From contig CM060187.1 of NCBI GenBank assembly GCA_030549335.1, positions 55,324,203-55,388,202 on the forward strand: a stretch of DNA of 64,000 bases, in the 5' to 3' direction. Below the pieces are notes generated by a model. That model saw only the letters and a list, made by a program, of their open reading frames with translations, ran no database searches and was not told the DNA's origin. The DNA comes from Pontederia crassipes. Lineage: Eukaryota > Streptophyta > Magnoliopsida > Commelinales > Pontederiaceae. A program made the translations under genes and the position numbers. Below, in pieces: positions 37,451 to 50,899 of the stretch; the stretch's first letter is position 1, and each line of letters opens with the position of its first letter.

Positions 37451-39659
37451 CTAGAGCCATTTTTTGTCAATGAAATTTATAACTGTTTATTCTTTATTCA
37501 ATATTTAATGTACAATAGATTGTTCAAGTATAAGAAAATTGTGTCGGAATCGAAACAAGAAAAGGCTTTAGAATTACTCAAAATCCATGAAGCTCATCTT
37601 TATGCACATTAGCCTGAATATTCATCTTTCTTATTCCTTAATATGTTTGAAATGTGGATTGGACTAGTGCCCCAGTTACCGTTTCAAGCAGTCTTAAAGG
37701 AATGATGAATTGTGAAATTTGATGATTGTCTAATTATTGTTGGAATTTTCAGTTGACGCACATGATGGTGTTATGTGTTTCCTCATATCTACTTATATTT
37801 TTTTCCTTAAGATGTTTTCTTGATCAAGCGCAAGGTCAAAATCAAATTGGATTATGTTAATAGTTCTCAACTCAGATTATCTTGGATGAAGTTTCAATCA
37901 TGCAATATTCAAAACTCTTTTTTTACTGGCATTTCAGTTTGATGTCAAACTGTATTCCTATTGACATTACTTTTATCCTCTTTCTTTACTATATTGTTCA
38001 CTGTATATTACTAATTTAACTATTTAAGTGCTCTGTTCTCCCTGATGGTGATGGTATGAGAGATGGCAATATCATTTATATTACTCTTGGCAGAAGTCTG
38101 ATACAGTGGTGAGCCATCTGCTTTTTCTTACCAGATTACCTTGGTTATTCATCTCCCAGGGGGTAAGGGTAAAAAATCCAAATAAGAAGTACTTCTCACA
38201 TGTTTGGCGGTAATTGAGTTCTGAAGATTTGGCAGATGAACTCATTAATCTCTTTTCTTTCCGCTATAACAAAGTAAGTGCATGCTTGATCAGTTATCTT
38301 TTAGCTTTGTTTGCAGGTCCTCAACAAGTTCAGTTTTGAAATTATCCTACCAAACTAGCTTCATATTTGGAAATGAAGATGTTTATTAGTAACTTGTTTC
38401 CACATTCTTCACCATATATTTGGGGCTACAATATTTCCTTTGCAGAGGTTTACAGGTAGTTGCATGATAATCCTGCTCACATGACATTTGCATGCTTGGA
38501 GAGTTAAATCACCCAGACAGCAATGGATTTTACAAAGTGCACGTGTTTATTAACCGCAAGGTGCAATTGCTTCCTTTCGTTATTACTTATGAAGTATTAG
38601 TTTCGTTTTCTAAGTCATGTATCCGGTCTCCATCAGCATTGCTTATTCAGTTTTTCCTTCCGTATTAGTGTGAAGCATGCGGCTGATATTTTTCGCTTCT
38701 GCTTGTAGAATTTCACATGCTGAATCCAGATGTTGACCGACGGATGGGCCAGCTTCACCTTCCACCTTCTTTCAGATCAAGCCAACCTGGTCAATAGTGT
38801 CTCTGAAAAAAAAAAACAAAGATAAAAACAAAGATTCAACTTGTCTGGCTGAGAATTCAAAGCCTATCCATTCCCTCGAAGGTGGTAGACCCTGGCTGCT
38901 ACCCAGGTAAGACTTTCCAGCAAACATTGATCATTTCACAGTTAGAAGTTTTGATCTGTTAGCAGTCGATTTTGATCGATTTGTGGTCCCTGTCGTTGTT
39001 CAGGAGGGCTGTGTCATTCTTCTCACTGGAGGTCTTGACCTCCTGTTAGGTTGGGGAAGTGTTGTAGTGAACTCAGCTCACTTTTGGCATATGCGATGAA
39101 GGATGTGGTGCTACAATCAGAGAAAATGTTTGATACCAGTTACTGGATGTGCATTTTGGTTGTGCATGGTTCATAATAAACAGCTTCAAGAAGTTGGAAC
39201 TTTGTATCTGCATTTTTTGTTGTGCAATTTCAGTAGTCAGCTGCTAATAACATGACGGAAATTCATCAAGGACAAAACCCATTGATCTCTTTTAGTCATC
39301 CTTTAGTATACTCTGGAAAAAGAGATGTTTATTTCCAGGTTTCTTTTGTACGTGGATTTTAATTATTTTTCCATCATGTAATAAGAAAAAAGAAATGTCT
39401 AAATAGAAACATTTGAGTGTCTCAGTTTTCACCTTTTAATTTTACTTATTTTTTTTCCTATTCTGGTGTAACAAGACGGACTTTCACACTATGTGGTTGA
39501 TATGTGCTCATCCACCTCACCAGTACAATATATATATATGGAATATTTATGCCAAAAAATCATAATTGTAAGAGGAAATAACAACTCTTGAGACCATATA
39601 AATATTTCAGAAATTAGAAACAATGAAAATTCCAGTCAAACAAGTGCAGCAATCGGCCT
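37451..39659. other. Downstream flank of the plastid lipase gene
   Basis: No protein-coding gene recognised in 2.2 kb. The composition (about 35-40% GC, with few simple repeats) is less AT-rich than typical intergenic DNA here, so part may be an extended or spliced 3' untranslated region. I cannot show this. Confidence 0.45.
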
Positions 39660-39975
39660 AATAAATTGGGCGGTTTGCCCATCAAGTACAAAATACAGCA
39701 AAAATGGGCTCATGGGCCGCTCATTGGGCCCAAAAGCGGCTTTCGCGTACCCTTCGTTTCTCACCATGTTTATTGTTTTTCCTTATTTCCCGCTTTATTT
39801 CCACCCTCTTTTCTGCTTCCTTTTGCCGCCTTGTCGTCGCCTTGCTCTCCAATTCCCAGCGCTCGGATCTCGATCTCGCCGGAGACCTAAATGCGGCTTC
39901 AATCCCGGTGCAGGTATCCAGCTTCGGTTCCATCTCGAAAACTCCAGGGTTGATTGCTAAATCCAAACGTTGAAA
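39660..39975 (+). promoter_or_regulatory. Orphan promoter-like segment with TGGGCC elements
   Basis: ATGGGCTC, CATGGGCCGC and ATTGGGCCCAAA occur within 40 bases, the site II (TGGGCY) words common in plant housekeeping promoters. A pyrimidine-rich, GC-richer stretch follows, then GCAGGTATCC, which would serve as a splice donor. More TGGGCC/GGCCCA words occur at 40120-40190. No coding sequence that this promoter would serve was found downstream on the plus strand. Confidence 0.35.
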
Positions 39976-40261
39976 ATGGTACAATATGGTAATGTGTTAT
40001 AACACGGTCTTATGTGTTTTAATATCGGTTTTCTTCCTTAGCCAATGTCCTTTCTATTCGTCCAATCATTTTCATTCAAGTAGCTCTCGTGATACAAATT
40101 GCCCTACAAAGGAAGGGCCAACAAATGTAGGGCCCTAATCAGTGGGCCTATTGTGCATGGCTCGAAAGCCTCGGAGATTGGCCCATTTGTTGCCAATTTC
40201 AAGTTACCTCCGAACATGAAATTTCACAATTACTCATCTAAAGTTTAAGAACAATATTAGA

Positions 40262-40543
40262 AGAAATTATATGAAGTACAAAATTATTAGCTATTGAACC
40301 TGACAAATTTTGCACTGGGTCAAGTTCGACAACTGCACGAAATCTCTTACAAAAGCATTTCATTGTATGCTCGGTGCTCTCCATCTCAAAGTACTTGTAA
40401 ACTTCCCAGCAACAGGAGATCTCCTGCCATAAAAAGAAAGGGAAAAGGAATTTTATAATGCATGCAGCAGCACTGAAGTTGGTAGGGAAGAACAGGGAAA
40501 AGCTCTGTAGTACCTTTGTGGATAGGATGAATTCGTCATACAA
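40262..40543 (-). pseudogene. Unrecognised exon pair, possible gene remnant
   Basis: On the minus strand, YDEFILSTK ends at 40514 with AAG followed by GTAC. After about 90 bases, TTTTTATGGCAG (acceptor at 40424) leads into EISCCWEVYKYFEMESTEHT and then MKCFCKRFRAVVELDPVQN. The intron-like gap, border dinucleotides and protein-like composition suggest two neighbouring exons of a real gene. I recognise no family and find no flanking exons, so a fragment of a lost or captured gene is the likeliest reading. Chance remains possible. Confidence 0.3.
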
Positions 40544-41808
40544 GCAAAATGATCACCCAATTACAAATAATTCATCCTCCCTCCATAAAATCCGGGTGCT
40601 TTTCAGAAACAATTTGATGACACAGAGGGGATGTGACAAAAATATTTATAGCTTTTTAAGGATGCCATGAAAGTTCAAACTGTTAAGCATCTAAAACTTG
40701 AACTTCGATTCAACTTTGACTGGGAATTTGAGTAGAAATTTTGGGTCGTCGCAAAGTTTGAATTTAACCATTGTGACAAATTGTGGAACAGTGATAATAT
40801 TTTATCATCACCCAAACTTTTCGAGCTTTGATATATCCTTAGCTGTGGGGTGCAAAGCGTGATGATTGTTAGTTTTGATTTAATTGTTATTATTAGGCAT
40901 TTCACATGATCCACCCACTATATATGTTTCATGAGAAAAAGGTATATACTGACCGCTTTGATTTACTAATCAACAACGCATGCACATCACATGACAGTAT
41001 ATGGTTGCCAGGCAGAAAAAGCGTGGATCATATCAGATGCATGTCCCATAGTTCAAATTTACAAGCAGAACCCTTCTAAATCTAGAACTCAACTAAACTC
41101 ATGATACCAATTAATTGATACCTAAAGCAAACCGCTCATATGCTGCAAAACCTCTCTCAGGAAATGCTGAGAGCTGAAGGTTGTCGTCTTCTCAAATTAG
41201 TGAAGTACATGGTATGATTCAAAACTTGAGAATCAGAACTTGAAGAAAAAAAAACAACTATTATTTCAGGCAGCACTTCAGGTTTCAGATATAGAGTTAT
41301 TGGAATCCTGGTACCTTTTTGGCTAACACTTCTACAAGGTGGCTATGCCTTGTCATGTCAGGTTAAGAACTAAAACCTAACATCTTGTCGCATGAGGTTG
41401 GCAACATTGCATCTCATCTGGATCATGTGAGGTTTTTGCTTAGGAGATCTGAGTTTCTGAATTCAGATTCAAAACCCTAACAGATTACAAGCACTAGGTC
41501 CAAAACTCAATGTCCAAACAAGTCAATATCTTTCTCTTTTCCTTTCTGAAATAAGGCGCCTAACAAAGTTCAGCGCAAGCTCTCACCGAAAAAAAAATGT
41601 TCAGTGCAAGTACCCAATTTTGCACTAAATGTGATCTGACTCGTTGCAGACAAACTATTCTGGAGTAAGATACTGATGCCACTACTATTAATATGGAAAA
41701 CGGAATAAAGTATCCATCCATCGCAATCGGCATTATTCCATTTTCGATCCATAATGGATGCCCCCAGTTTGTTTACATGTGATCAGTGCTAACGAATCTT
41801 ATGATTTT

Positions 41809-41811
<3 letters not shown>

Positions 41812-41902
<91 letters not shown>
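41812..41902. repeat. (CT)n then (TA)n compound microsatellite
   Basis: About 15 CT units run directly into about 30 TA units. Confidence 0.95.
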
Positions 41903-41903
<1 letters not shown>

Positions 41904-41918
41904 TTGAATGAATAGAAA

Positions 41919-42340
41919 GGGTAAATTTTATATTTGGTCATCCAAATATGTCACCTATCTTAATTTGGTTATCCATCTTTACTTAGTATAATGGATCTTC
42001 AATCTTTACTTTGTTCTAAAATTCCACTTGACATTGATATTTTATGTATAGTACAAAAAATATAATAAATATGAATAAAATAATAGAATATTTTATAAAA
42101 ACAAATCAATAGCTCCTCCATCCCTCAGTCGAGGGGAAATTGAGGTTCCCCTCATATTTTATTTTATTATTAATATATTCGTACTAAAAAATTATATATA
42201 TATATATTAACTAGGTCAATAGAATCATTTTTAATTATAGGTTCAATAAGGTTTTGTTGTAAAATGAAGTTGCAAAAAAAAAAGTTTGTGTAGAATCAAT
42301 CAAATTAAGATGATAAAAGAGATCTAAACACTGAGTTTAA
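41919..42340. mobile_element. Probable foldback MITE next to a microsatellite
   Basis: It begins GGGTAAATTTTATATTTGG, like the termini at 27503 and 29772. TATCTTAATTTGGTTATCC on the left pairs with AATCAATCAAATTAAGATGA on the right, and CTTTACTTTGTTCTAAAATTC with TTTTGTTGTAAAATGAAG. The centre has a small hairpin, CCTCAGTCGAGGGGAA with GAGGTTCCCCTC. The right border is approximate and no target duplication was identified. Confidence 0.5.
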
Positions 42341-44256
42341 ACTCTCTTAAATGGGCCACTTGTAATCCTCTCTAAATTTAACATGTTTTCAGCTGCTTCT
42401 AATGCCCACCATGCATAAATTATTGTTATGGTACAATTAAAGTTAGGGTCGTAAAATAAGGCCTAAGACCTGCATATTCTTCACGCTCCCACATGCATCC
42501 CATCATCAACCATCACGTCCGTCCATCACGTGATGTGAGCCCACCCTTTTCATTTTGTTCTGTTCCATGTCTCCTACAATTCCAACACCATCTCAAATCA
42601 CTAAACAAAAGCTCCCTAATCATATATAGCCTTAAAAAGCAATGTTAAGACCTCCATAGCCACCTCAAAATCCACATTATTATTAGTTCAAGTGTCATCT
42701 TAGTGATCGAGCCATTTGTTTATTAATGTGGGACAGTTGGATTAGGGTCCCCTCTCTATATGAAAGCTCTTTGATTTCCTTTGTTCTTCCTTATATGGAA
42801 AATAAAAGCATAAATTAAAGTTATATAAATCAAAATAAATGTTTCTATGAATAAATATAAATTATCAGTATCTTCTCATGCTCAAATATCAGATTTTTTC
42901 AGTGAAATTTTAGATCTGGGTCACTGAAATTTAGAGATGATTCAGATATTAATGTGAGTCACTTTTCTTATATATAAAATCACTTAATCTCGTTTAAATT
43001 TTTTAAAAAAATGTTTTTAATATAAGCTCGTTTCTGACATTAAAATGATAATGTCACTATGTCAGATCCGATAACAGGAAAAAAAAATTAGAGGAATGGA
43101 TAAGAGTCATGGGATGAACGTGCACATCGTTCTCATCATAATACTGTTCAGAACAATTGGAGTTTAAAGAATGTTATAATTGCTAGAATACTTACTCTTT
43201 CCAATTTAAATTTTTGTCCCACTGTTGTTTATTCCCTCAAGTCAGATACCAAACCACTGTTACCTGTAAAGCAATTAAAATCACTGTTTTTTTTCCTATT
43301 CAATTGACCTGCTGGAATCAATGCAAATGGACAGTCACAAAGCTGCTGGCTTTGTGAACTGTCCTTATGGTTTTAATATGACTGCTCAAATTGTCCATAT
43401 GAAAAAAAGAAAGAACATGCGCAATGAGGGAACAATGTGCACTAATTAATTTTGTGATCGATTAATTAAATTTCTAGTGGAATTAAAGTCATCTAGAGAG
43501 CTTACTTAAGGAAACAATACACAGGCACACATACATATGGTTGAATGGTTGTTGGCCATGGGGAGTCCACATTATTGTTCAGTACTGTTCTTCCTTCATC
43601 TGGTGGAAAATTTTGCAGAAGTAGAACTGTGTAGTCTGCAAAAAAGACTGTGCAGAATTCACATGACGCTCAATCAAGTCATGACAGATGATCTGAAGCT
43701 AGCATTGGAGAGCATTAGATCCTTTTCAACTGTGCAGGAAGAATCTCCATATTACAGAGAGACAAAGGGAGATGCAATGCACGCATGATATCAGTACTAC
43801 TGTTTTCTTTACGGCATTTCAAAACCCGCCCCTACAAGTCCAACCTGGCCATGCTCATTATTGAGCATTGGAAGAGTCACAACAAAGTTCCATGCTGACA
43901 CTAAATATTAGCACTTAGCAGTCAGGAACCCTAAAGAATATCTATTATCTGCTTCACGCCAATGACATTGGAGATTAATGATCGAGATTGGTGCCTTGAC
44001 TTCAAAGTATGAGTTTTCTGAAATCTCATGGTGGCATTGGCATGAAACACTTAAATAGGTCAACATGGCAACTATATGATTTCTTCAAGCTACCCAGTTT
44101 TGCCATTTAAAACTACATACAATTATTGCACAACCATTCAGTCATGCACAAGATATTGGATGAATCAATATTCAACACCATGTAGTTATTATACATTAAT
44201 TCACTGGAATATTTTTTTTGTCCTTTTTTCTCCATACAAAAATTTAGAAAGGAAGG

Positions 44257-44260
<4 letters not shown>

Positions 44261-44351
<91 letters not shown>
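44261..44351. repeat. (GA)n microsatellite
   Basis: About 45 uninterrupted GA units. A frame running through it encodes Arg-Glu repeats and is not a gene. Confidence 0.96.
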
Positions 44352-44352
<1 letters not shown>

Positions 44353-46300
44353 ATTGGATTCCAGATGACTAGGCTTTAAATGTTTACATGGCTCTCATGC
44401 TCCTCCTTCAAAGGACCAGGTCAATGCCTCGACAAATGTACAAAACATAGCCATGTATATCAGTTAGGCAATATCCAATACACAACATCCACTTCTGCCC
44501 AGTACATAATTAGTGCATGCTGACCAAGTACAAGTGATTATATTTTGAAAGTAGAGTAATAATATTTATCATTTCATCTACTTCCCTCTAAGATTAAGGC
44601 TGACGTGCACTATTTAGCAAGTTGAAGGCTGAATTATGTTATATACGTTAGCTACAATTGTAGTATTGCACTTTGAGTAGCTGCATGCTTCACTCCTGTA
44701 AGCATCTTAAATTACTAGCATTTTTTGGACCTCTTAATTAGGAAGCATGTAACAAGCTCAAATTGTTAAAGTTGAAAGAGTGGAAAGGCTTTGGCCTTTG
44801 GAGTGCCCAGCTTAATTATAATCTTCATGTCGACCCTGGGAGACAGGCGGTATCAGAATCCTCCAAACAACATGGATACTTTCTCTCACCTCCTCGTTTG
44901 ACACCCCCACTTCCTGTCCTTCCCCTCAAGCTGTGCACTTAGACAGTTGCACTCCAAATCCATCATCATCACCACCACCACAATGAACACATCAATACCT
45001 AATATAATGTATAAACACATATAATTAAATGCGTAATAACATATTCTTTGGATTTCAAATGAGAAGGAAGGACGATGTGGAGGAACAACAACTCATGACA
45101 GCAGGGCCTATGTGTTTGAGCAGCAGTCCGAAAGGAGATGGATAGCACGTAATAATGCCTGCTTTAGGAAAGACGGGTTACAAAGTGGCATGCACCTCGT
45201 TACATGTGGTGCACACTGCATCCGTCCATCCCTCCCTTGCAATTGCAGTAGGCCCCCTGATCAATCTTTTCACAACACTTATTCCCTGTCAATTATACCA
45301 ACTCATTAATTCATTTTTTTATATTAGTTTAATCATTAATTGTGAAGAAGTTCCGATTCAAAGGATTTGCAGGGTTTTCGTAAGGGGGGAGAAGGGATGA
45401 GCTCTCGGTGAGGGCAGGCAGGATGGTTGGAGGGTTGTTGGATTTGGTTCATATAGCAGCAGCGGCAGCAGAAGAGAGAGAAAGAAAGGCAAACAGTACT
45501 TCTGGATTGATGTTATCAAGGCCACGTGGATTTGGCCCAGATCTGGATTTCCAGCAAAGTTTTGCTTCCTGCCGCATCTGATGCTGCTGCCGGTGTACCA
45601 TGAATAGAATCTGTGCAGTAAAAGCTTCTGGCTGATTTAAGACTTTGCATGCCTGATAGGAGATCTTAGCTGATTGTGTAAGATTTATGACATTTGTTGT
45701 CCTGCAGAGCTTGTGGATAAGGACTTTGCAGCAGGGGCTGCTTGTTGTTGATGTTGTTGCTGTGCCAAAGGACTTGGGCTGGATTGATATCACCATCGGA
45801 TCACTCATTTGTCATTAGAATACTCACCTCGCACGGTCAGTGTCACCCTGTGAGCGCAACTCCAAACTGATGCCAACTGTTGTAAAATTGCAGAGGTGGT
45901 GGGAGAGTTCAGGAATTCTTGTTGTTACTTCAATGGGCCAAGGAATGGTGTTGCCAGATTGATGTCACACTGCATCATTCCTTCTTTATAAAACCACTAT
46001 TCTCAATTCTTAATGGTGTAAACAAACTGTCTAACAAATATTAAGTTGCAGGCAAAAGGAGCTTCCTGATCTGGTGATCTGTACATTATAGCCCAGATAA
46101 TAACAATGAGGATTCAGGAGTTCACAACAGTAAAGAAACTAAAAAGTGGTGATCTAAATGTGCTTTGGGGAAAACATGAACAGCTGAGCGAACAAAATTC
46201 CCTTCCATATCCCTCAGAACTGTACAGTGCACAAGAAAAAAAATTCAAATGGCCACAATAATGTCATCTTCCCGCCAACTGCATGGCATGAGTTCCAGCT

Positions 46301-49078
46301 TCAGCAGCTCAGTGCCTCATACTTCACCGGAATGGCCCTATGTGCCAGCATGCTCTCCACCACCGCCATGTCGCGGCAGAAAACACCTTGGAACATTGAG
46401 GCGGCCGCTGCTGCCGCGGTTTTCTCAGCATTCAAGGAGCACTCTTTGCCACTCAGACTCTTCCCCATTCCAGTGTTATCAAGCCCCGCGCCCGCATGCA
46501 CAGTCACGGCCGGCTTCTCTGATTCCTGGTTCTGTTCTTGAGCAACAAACTTCGTCTCCACTTTGGCCATGCCCGGGCCCCAAGTTGCAGTTGTTTTCAT
46601 TCCAATCGGTCGCGTTGAAGCTGTGGCCTCCTTCATTCTTCGCCTCTGAGCTGCCTCCTCGTCCATAACTGCAGCCATAATGCTGGAGTACCCCTTCTGC
46701 AACATCCGGTAAAGGATCAATGCTGACATCTTAGCCTGATCCCTGATGGCATCCAAATCCCTGTAATCATCGGCGAACTCCAGGCGTTCCATAAACCCGG
46801 CTGCCTTCTCCGGCTTATGCTTCAAAGTAAGCAACAAGTGTGCGCGATCAAGTTCAGATCGCGTACACCCGCGCCTGACGCCAATAAGCGCGTAGTAGTC
46901 CACGTTGTAGCCTTCGCCGGCTTGCAGGCGACAACGGAGTTGCTGAATCCGGGCGGTGAGGGCGCGAAGGCTTGCAGGGACGTCGGGGTATCTGACGTCG
47001 CTGTGTGGCCGCCATGGAGGACCGGGGAACTTGCGATCACGGAGGATGGCGTCGTAGAGGAGCTTCAAATGGTCGAGGTCACGGAGGCACTCAGGCAGCG
47101 CGCCAACGGTCTCAAGGAGGTCGGCGCGAGCACGGAGGGCTGGGATGAAGGAGGTATCGATGGCCAATGCGCGATTGCAATCGGCGATTGCCTCCACGAG
47201 GCGGCCGACGGCGCGAAAGGCCGCGGCGCGGCCGACGAGGCATCCGGCAGCGAAAGCGCCAGGGATGCTGCGGCGACTGTCGAGAACCTTGGAGAAGAGG
47301 CGTATGGCCTCCGCATGGAGGCCCGCGTCCAGCGCCGCCACGGCCGCGGCGCGCTTCCGCAGCAGCTGCTTGATGCTCGAGAGCAGCTGCGCCGCGGACT
47401 CCGACTCGAGCGGCCGCGCGGGAGCAGAAGCTCCATAGCTGTCGTCAGACCAGCAGACGGACTCCCGTCGGAACGCGGCGGAGGCTAGACGGCGGCTCGT
47501 CTGGAGAAGAACCATGGCGTCCTCCATTAGGCCGAGGTGGCTACAAGCTTCGCCGAGCACCAAATACCTGCAAGAACAGAACAAATCAAGCATTCGTAGC
47601 CAATCATCTAACAGTCACTCATTGGATAATTAGGGCTAAATTTTCTCGATCTGCTCTGATTCAAGAAATCTAGTAGAGTTGCAAGTATAACTTGAAACTT
47701 GTACCGCCAAGTAGCCTTACGTGCTTTGTTTAAGTTGAACACAAATTAAGTTGTAAAGTTGAGAGAATAAATATGTCATCTTTTTCAGTACTATTTGAGT
47801 GTAGCTGAGCAACTTTGGCTAGCTCTTAAAGTTAATCTAATTACATGACTCTTAAAATCAAAGTCCAATTGAGAATATTTCTAAAACTATTAATAAAACA
47901 TTTTCTAAATTCTCTCAAGTACCTACTGTTTGAATTGGCACTAAAAAAATATATTTTTGACAATATACTCTATATAGTCCAAAATTTATGTGCCTAGTTC
48001 AGAACACCAAAATCTAGGCTTGTTGGTTTCCTAAGAACAACTTTAAAAGGAGCAAAGGTTTTGCATAGCACGATGAACTTAATCATTTATTTAAGGTTGA
48101 CCATTTAATTAAATTTGGCTCACTTAACCAGAAAAAATATTAGGAGACCAAAGAAGCGCTAATTAATTCTTGGAGACTGCAGTCACTGTCAAGGTGCGCT
48201 TACCTCCACTGGCCTTCCCTGCCGGAGTTCTTGGACAGTCCGGCGAGCACCCTTCGCTTGAGGTCGGAGACCGAGAAGCAACGAAACGCGCGTTCGCCAT
48301 CGTCCGACGAGGAGCGCTCGCGGCCGGGCGACAGCAGCTTAGCGCGCTCCTTGCTGAGGGCGGTGGAGCCGGAGTGGTCGCCGGAGGAGCCGAAGGAGGC
48401 GGAAGAGCAGTCGTCGCCGCCGCCGGAGGACCCGGGGCTGGCCATCTTGTAGCTGGGAATATAGTCCCGGAGCATGTCCGCCACCTCGCGGAAGCGGCAC
48501 AGGAAGAGGAGGGAACGCGCCTTGAGCTCCAGCGCCTCCTCCAGGCGCGGCGACACCGCGAGGGCCGCGTCGAGGAGGCCGACGGCGGTAGTGACATTGG
48601 AGAGCTCCTGCGTGGCGAAGAGCGCTCGGGCATCGCGGAGGCACTTGTCGACGAGCTGCTCACCACGAAGATGGGACAAAATTAGATAGCGATGCAGAGG
48701 AAAGTGGCGGATACCGATAGGAACACGGAGAAAACTGTAAGAAAGATCAAACTTTTATATATAAATCGAATGCCAAAAAAAGATCAAACAGACGGCAAGT
48801 TCTTGTTTTTCTACATAAACAGATGAAGCTTACGCCTTCCATCAAGTTTTAACGAGAAAACAAGCTAAAGTACACAAGAGAAAGAGGAAAGATGGCAGTG
48901 GCATTGCAGAAAACGAGACAGAGCGATATTGCAGACAAAACCGGAAGAACCCAGCAAAGCAACTGAAACCCCGCAGTTAACTCCGAAGCGCACGAGGAGT
49001 AAGCGAAAGCCCTCTCACCTTCTTGTTGGTGAGCCACCAGTGCTTAATCTCCCCGGGCAGAGAGGTGGATGCCGCCAT
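46301..49078 (-). CDS. TPR protein with a J-like domain lacking HPD, three exons
   Basis: A tetratricopeptide-repeat protein, presumably a co-chaperone-like scaffold. Exons in transcript order: 49078-49019, about 48655-48204 and 47567-46301, giving 592 residues. It opens MAASTSLPGEIKHWWLTNKK. TPR-type helix pairs occur near residues 21-75, with more about 175-200 and 235-345 (AIRLFSKVLDSRRS, GRAAAFRAVGRLVEAIADCN, RALAIDTSFIPALRARADLL). A Ser/Gly-rich linker lies about 80-150. The J-like segment, about 391-450, reads YNVDYYALIGVRRGCTRSEL. Where canonical J domains have HPD it has HKP (421-423), so stimulation of Hsp70 ATPase by the usual mechanism is doubtful; my memory is that plant orthologues share this. 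The Ala/Lys-rich C-terminal tail looks disordered. The remembered orthologues are Arabidopsis At1g02650 and At3g62570. GC content is high in the exons. TATA candidates are at about 49203 and 49464. It looks intact. Confidence 0.9.
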
Positions 49079-50899
49079 TGTCATCACAAAGACATCACCT
49101 TCCCACCACTCTTCAGTCACCTCGTCACAGCCAAAGGACCTCCCGGTAAGCGACCCGAACCCCTCACCTTTGCCTCATTCTGGAGGATTGAGAGAGAACG
49201 AAGATATATAAAAAAAAGAATGCAAGCTTCGCCTGGCCCTCTCCTCCTCCTCTACAATCTTCTCACTCTCCCACTCGCCATCCCGTTTCTTTGTTCTTCT
49301 CCTCCACCTTCCCCTTCGTCTCTCGCCCCTTTCTGCTGCTGCTCTCGCAGTTGTTCTTTTGTGTGTGAAGGCCTCGCAGTCGTTTCTCTGTCAAAGAACA
49401 CTTCGATCCTTCAACTTCCTCGCTGGCGAAGATGCATCTCTCCAACTCGGTCGCCTCCCCGGTCATATATACATGTAGATTAAACAAATGAGCCCTTTTA
49501 TTATGTGCAAGTCCGTGTGGTTCATTCTAATTAGTACCTGGTCCACTGATGCCTAAGGTGGTGGAACATAGAGTTAAACATAATTGTTGCAGAAAAAATC
49601 CTTATCACTTCATCATTTTGGTCTTTTGGATCAATTAATGTTTAAGAAAAAAAAGTATCATATATTTTTCTACCGTTTTTAAAAAAAAACTCATCATTTT
49701 TTATATTTTTTATTAATTTTATATTCGTAATAATTTGTAAAACAAAATATTCTACAAATTCACAGCAATTAAATGTTGTGTATTTTAATATCACTAAATT
49801 ATAAAATTATGTTAATTGAATAAATTATTATATAACAAAAAAAGGTATTCAAACTTGAATAAGTAGGGTGCACATTAATTATTTTTATACACCAGAGACT
49901 CATGAAGTGAACAATGACATATCCATAATGAAGAAAAGGAATTAGTATGCTATATATTTCACCTTTATTTAAGTTCTATACTTTTTTTTTCATTTTGTAG
50001 TGAGCTTAAAATTTCTTATTAAATCTACAAAAAAAAAGTCTTCAAGGCGAAGACGAATTTGTATAAAAGTTCATTCTATAGCGGTGCAATAAAAAAATGT
50101 CATTATCATATTAATAATTAATTTAATAATGGTTTATTGAATATCCTATAGTTTAAATTGTAACATCTTCAAAATCGATCCTCCTGTCACGTAAGTAGTC
50201 AGATTGATCCTGAGGACGCTACACTGTCTACTATTTTCTTGACTTTGACCTATCAATAAACGAGACATGTGGCAATGGAAACAATAACGAAATCAATGAA
50301 GAAATGATTGCGGAAGAGAAATCATTAAAAAATCAAAAGACATTAATATTTAATAAAATCATTCAAGAGGAAAGAAGATCACGTATTTTCAACAATTCGA
50401 GCAAATGATTACATGTCCAATGTCAAAAGAGGGAACCATAATATCTTTCTAATAGAATAACCAATTATTCGAATAAAGAAATAAAAGAGTGAAACGCTAT
50501 TGCGTTGGACGAGTCATGTGTAGTTGTCCTCGAGCTCTATAGAAATATAGACGATAAAATGACAATCATATTATGATTAACAATAATGATGGAGAATCAA
50601 TAGAACACATGCTTTTGAACAATGGTCTCAATGCTTTAATCTTTATTCTTAATATATTGATCACAGTAAGCTATGAACAATACTTATTTATATCTATACT
50701 TTGTTATTTATCATAACAATATTCTCTTTTTATACCTTACTCTGTTGTACATTATTATGCTTTGCTTTATAATAATTTAAGTCCTTGAAGTTCGTTATCC
50801 TATGCAAGCTCGACTTGATTAAATTGGGAAGTCAGAGGTGTCTCTAAGCACTTGCGAAGTCAGGATGCCTATGAAAGGAAAGGTGTATACTAAAGCATA

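Larger units (their letters stand above)
40600..46300. other. Intergenic DNA between the lipase and TPR genes
   Basis: No supported gene in 5.7 kb. Frames at 43537-43788 and 45449-45808 (minus) have no recognisable domain; the second lies in the 3' flank of the TPR gene. It contains two long microsatellites and one probable foldback element, listed separately. Confidence 0.5.

Noticed and set aside
43537-43788. 83-codon frame in intergenic DNA
   Set aside because: No domain, no splice context and no composition change; expected by chance in 5.7 kb.
44076-44372. Frame encoding Arg-Glu repeats
   Set aside because: It is the translation of the (GA)n microsatellite.
45449-45808. 119-codon minus-strand frame
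   Set aside because: It lies in the 3' flank of the TPR gene, has no recognisable domain and no supporting splice or start context.
46817-48685. Several 70-220-codon frames opposite or alongside the TPR gene
   Set aside because: They are by-products of the high GC content of the TPR exons. Only the minus-strand frame carries conserved TPR and J-like features and consistent splice phases.
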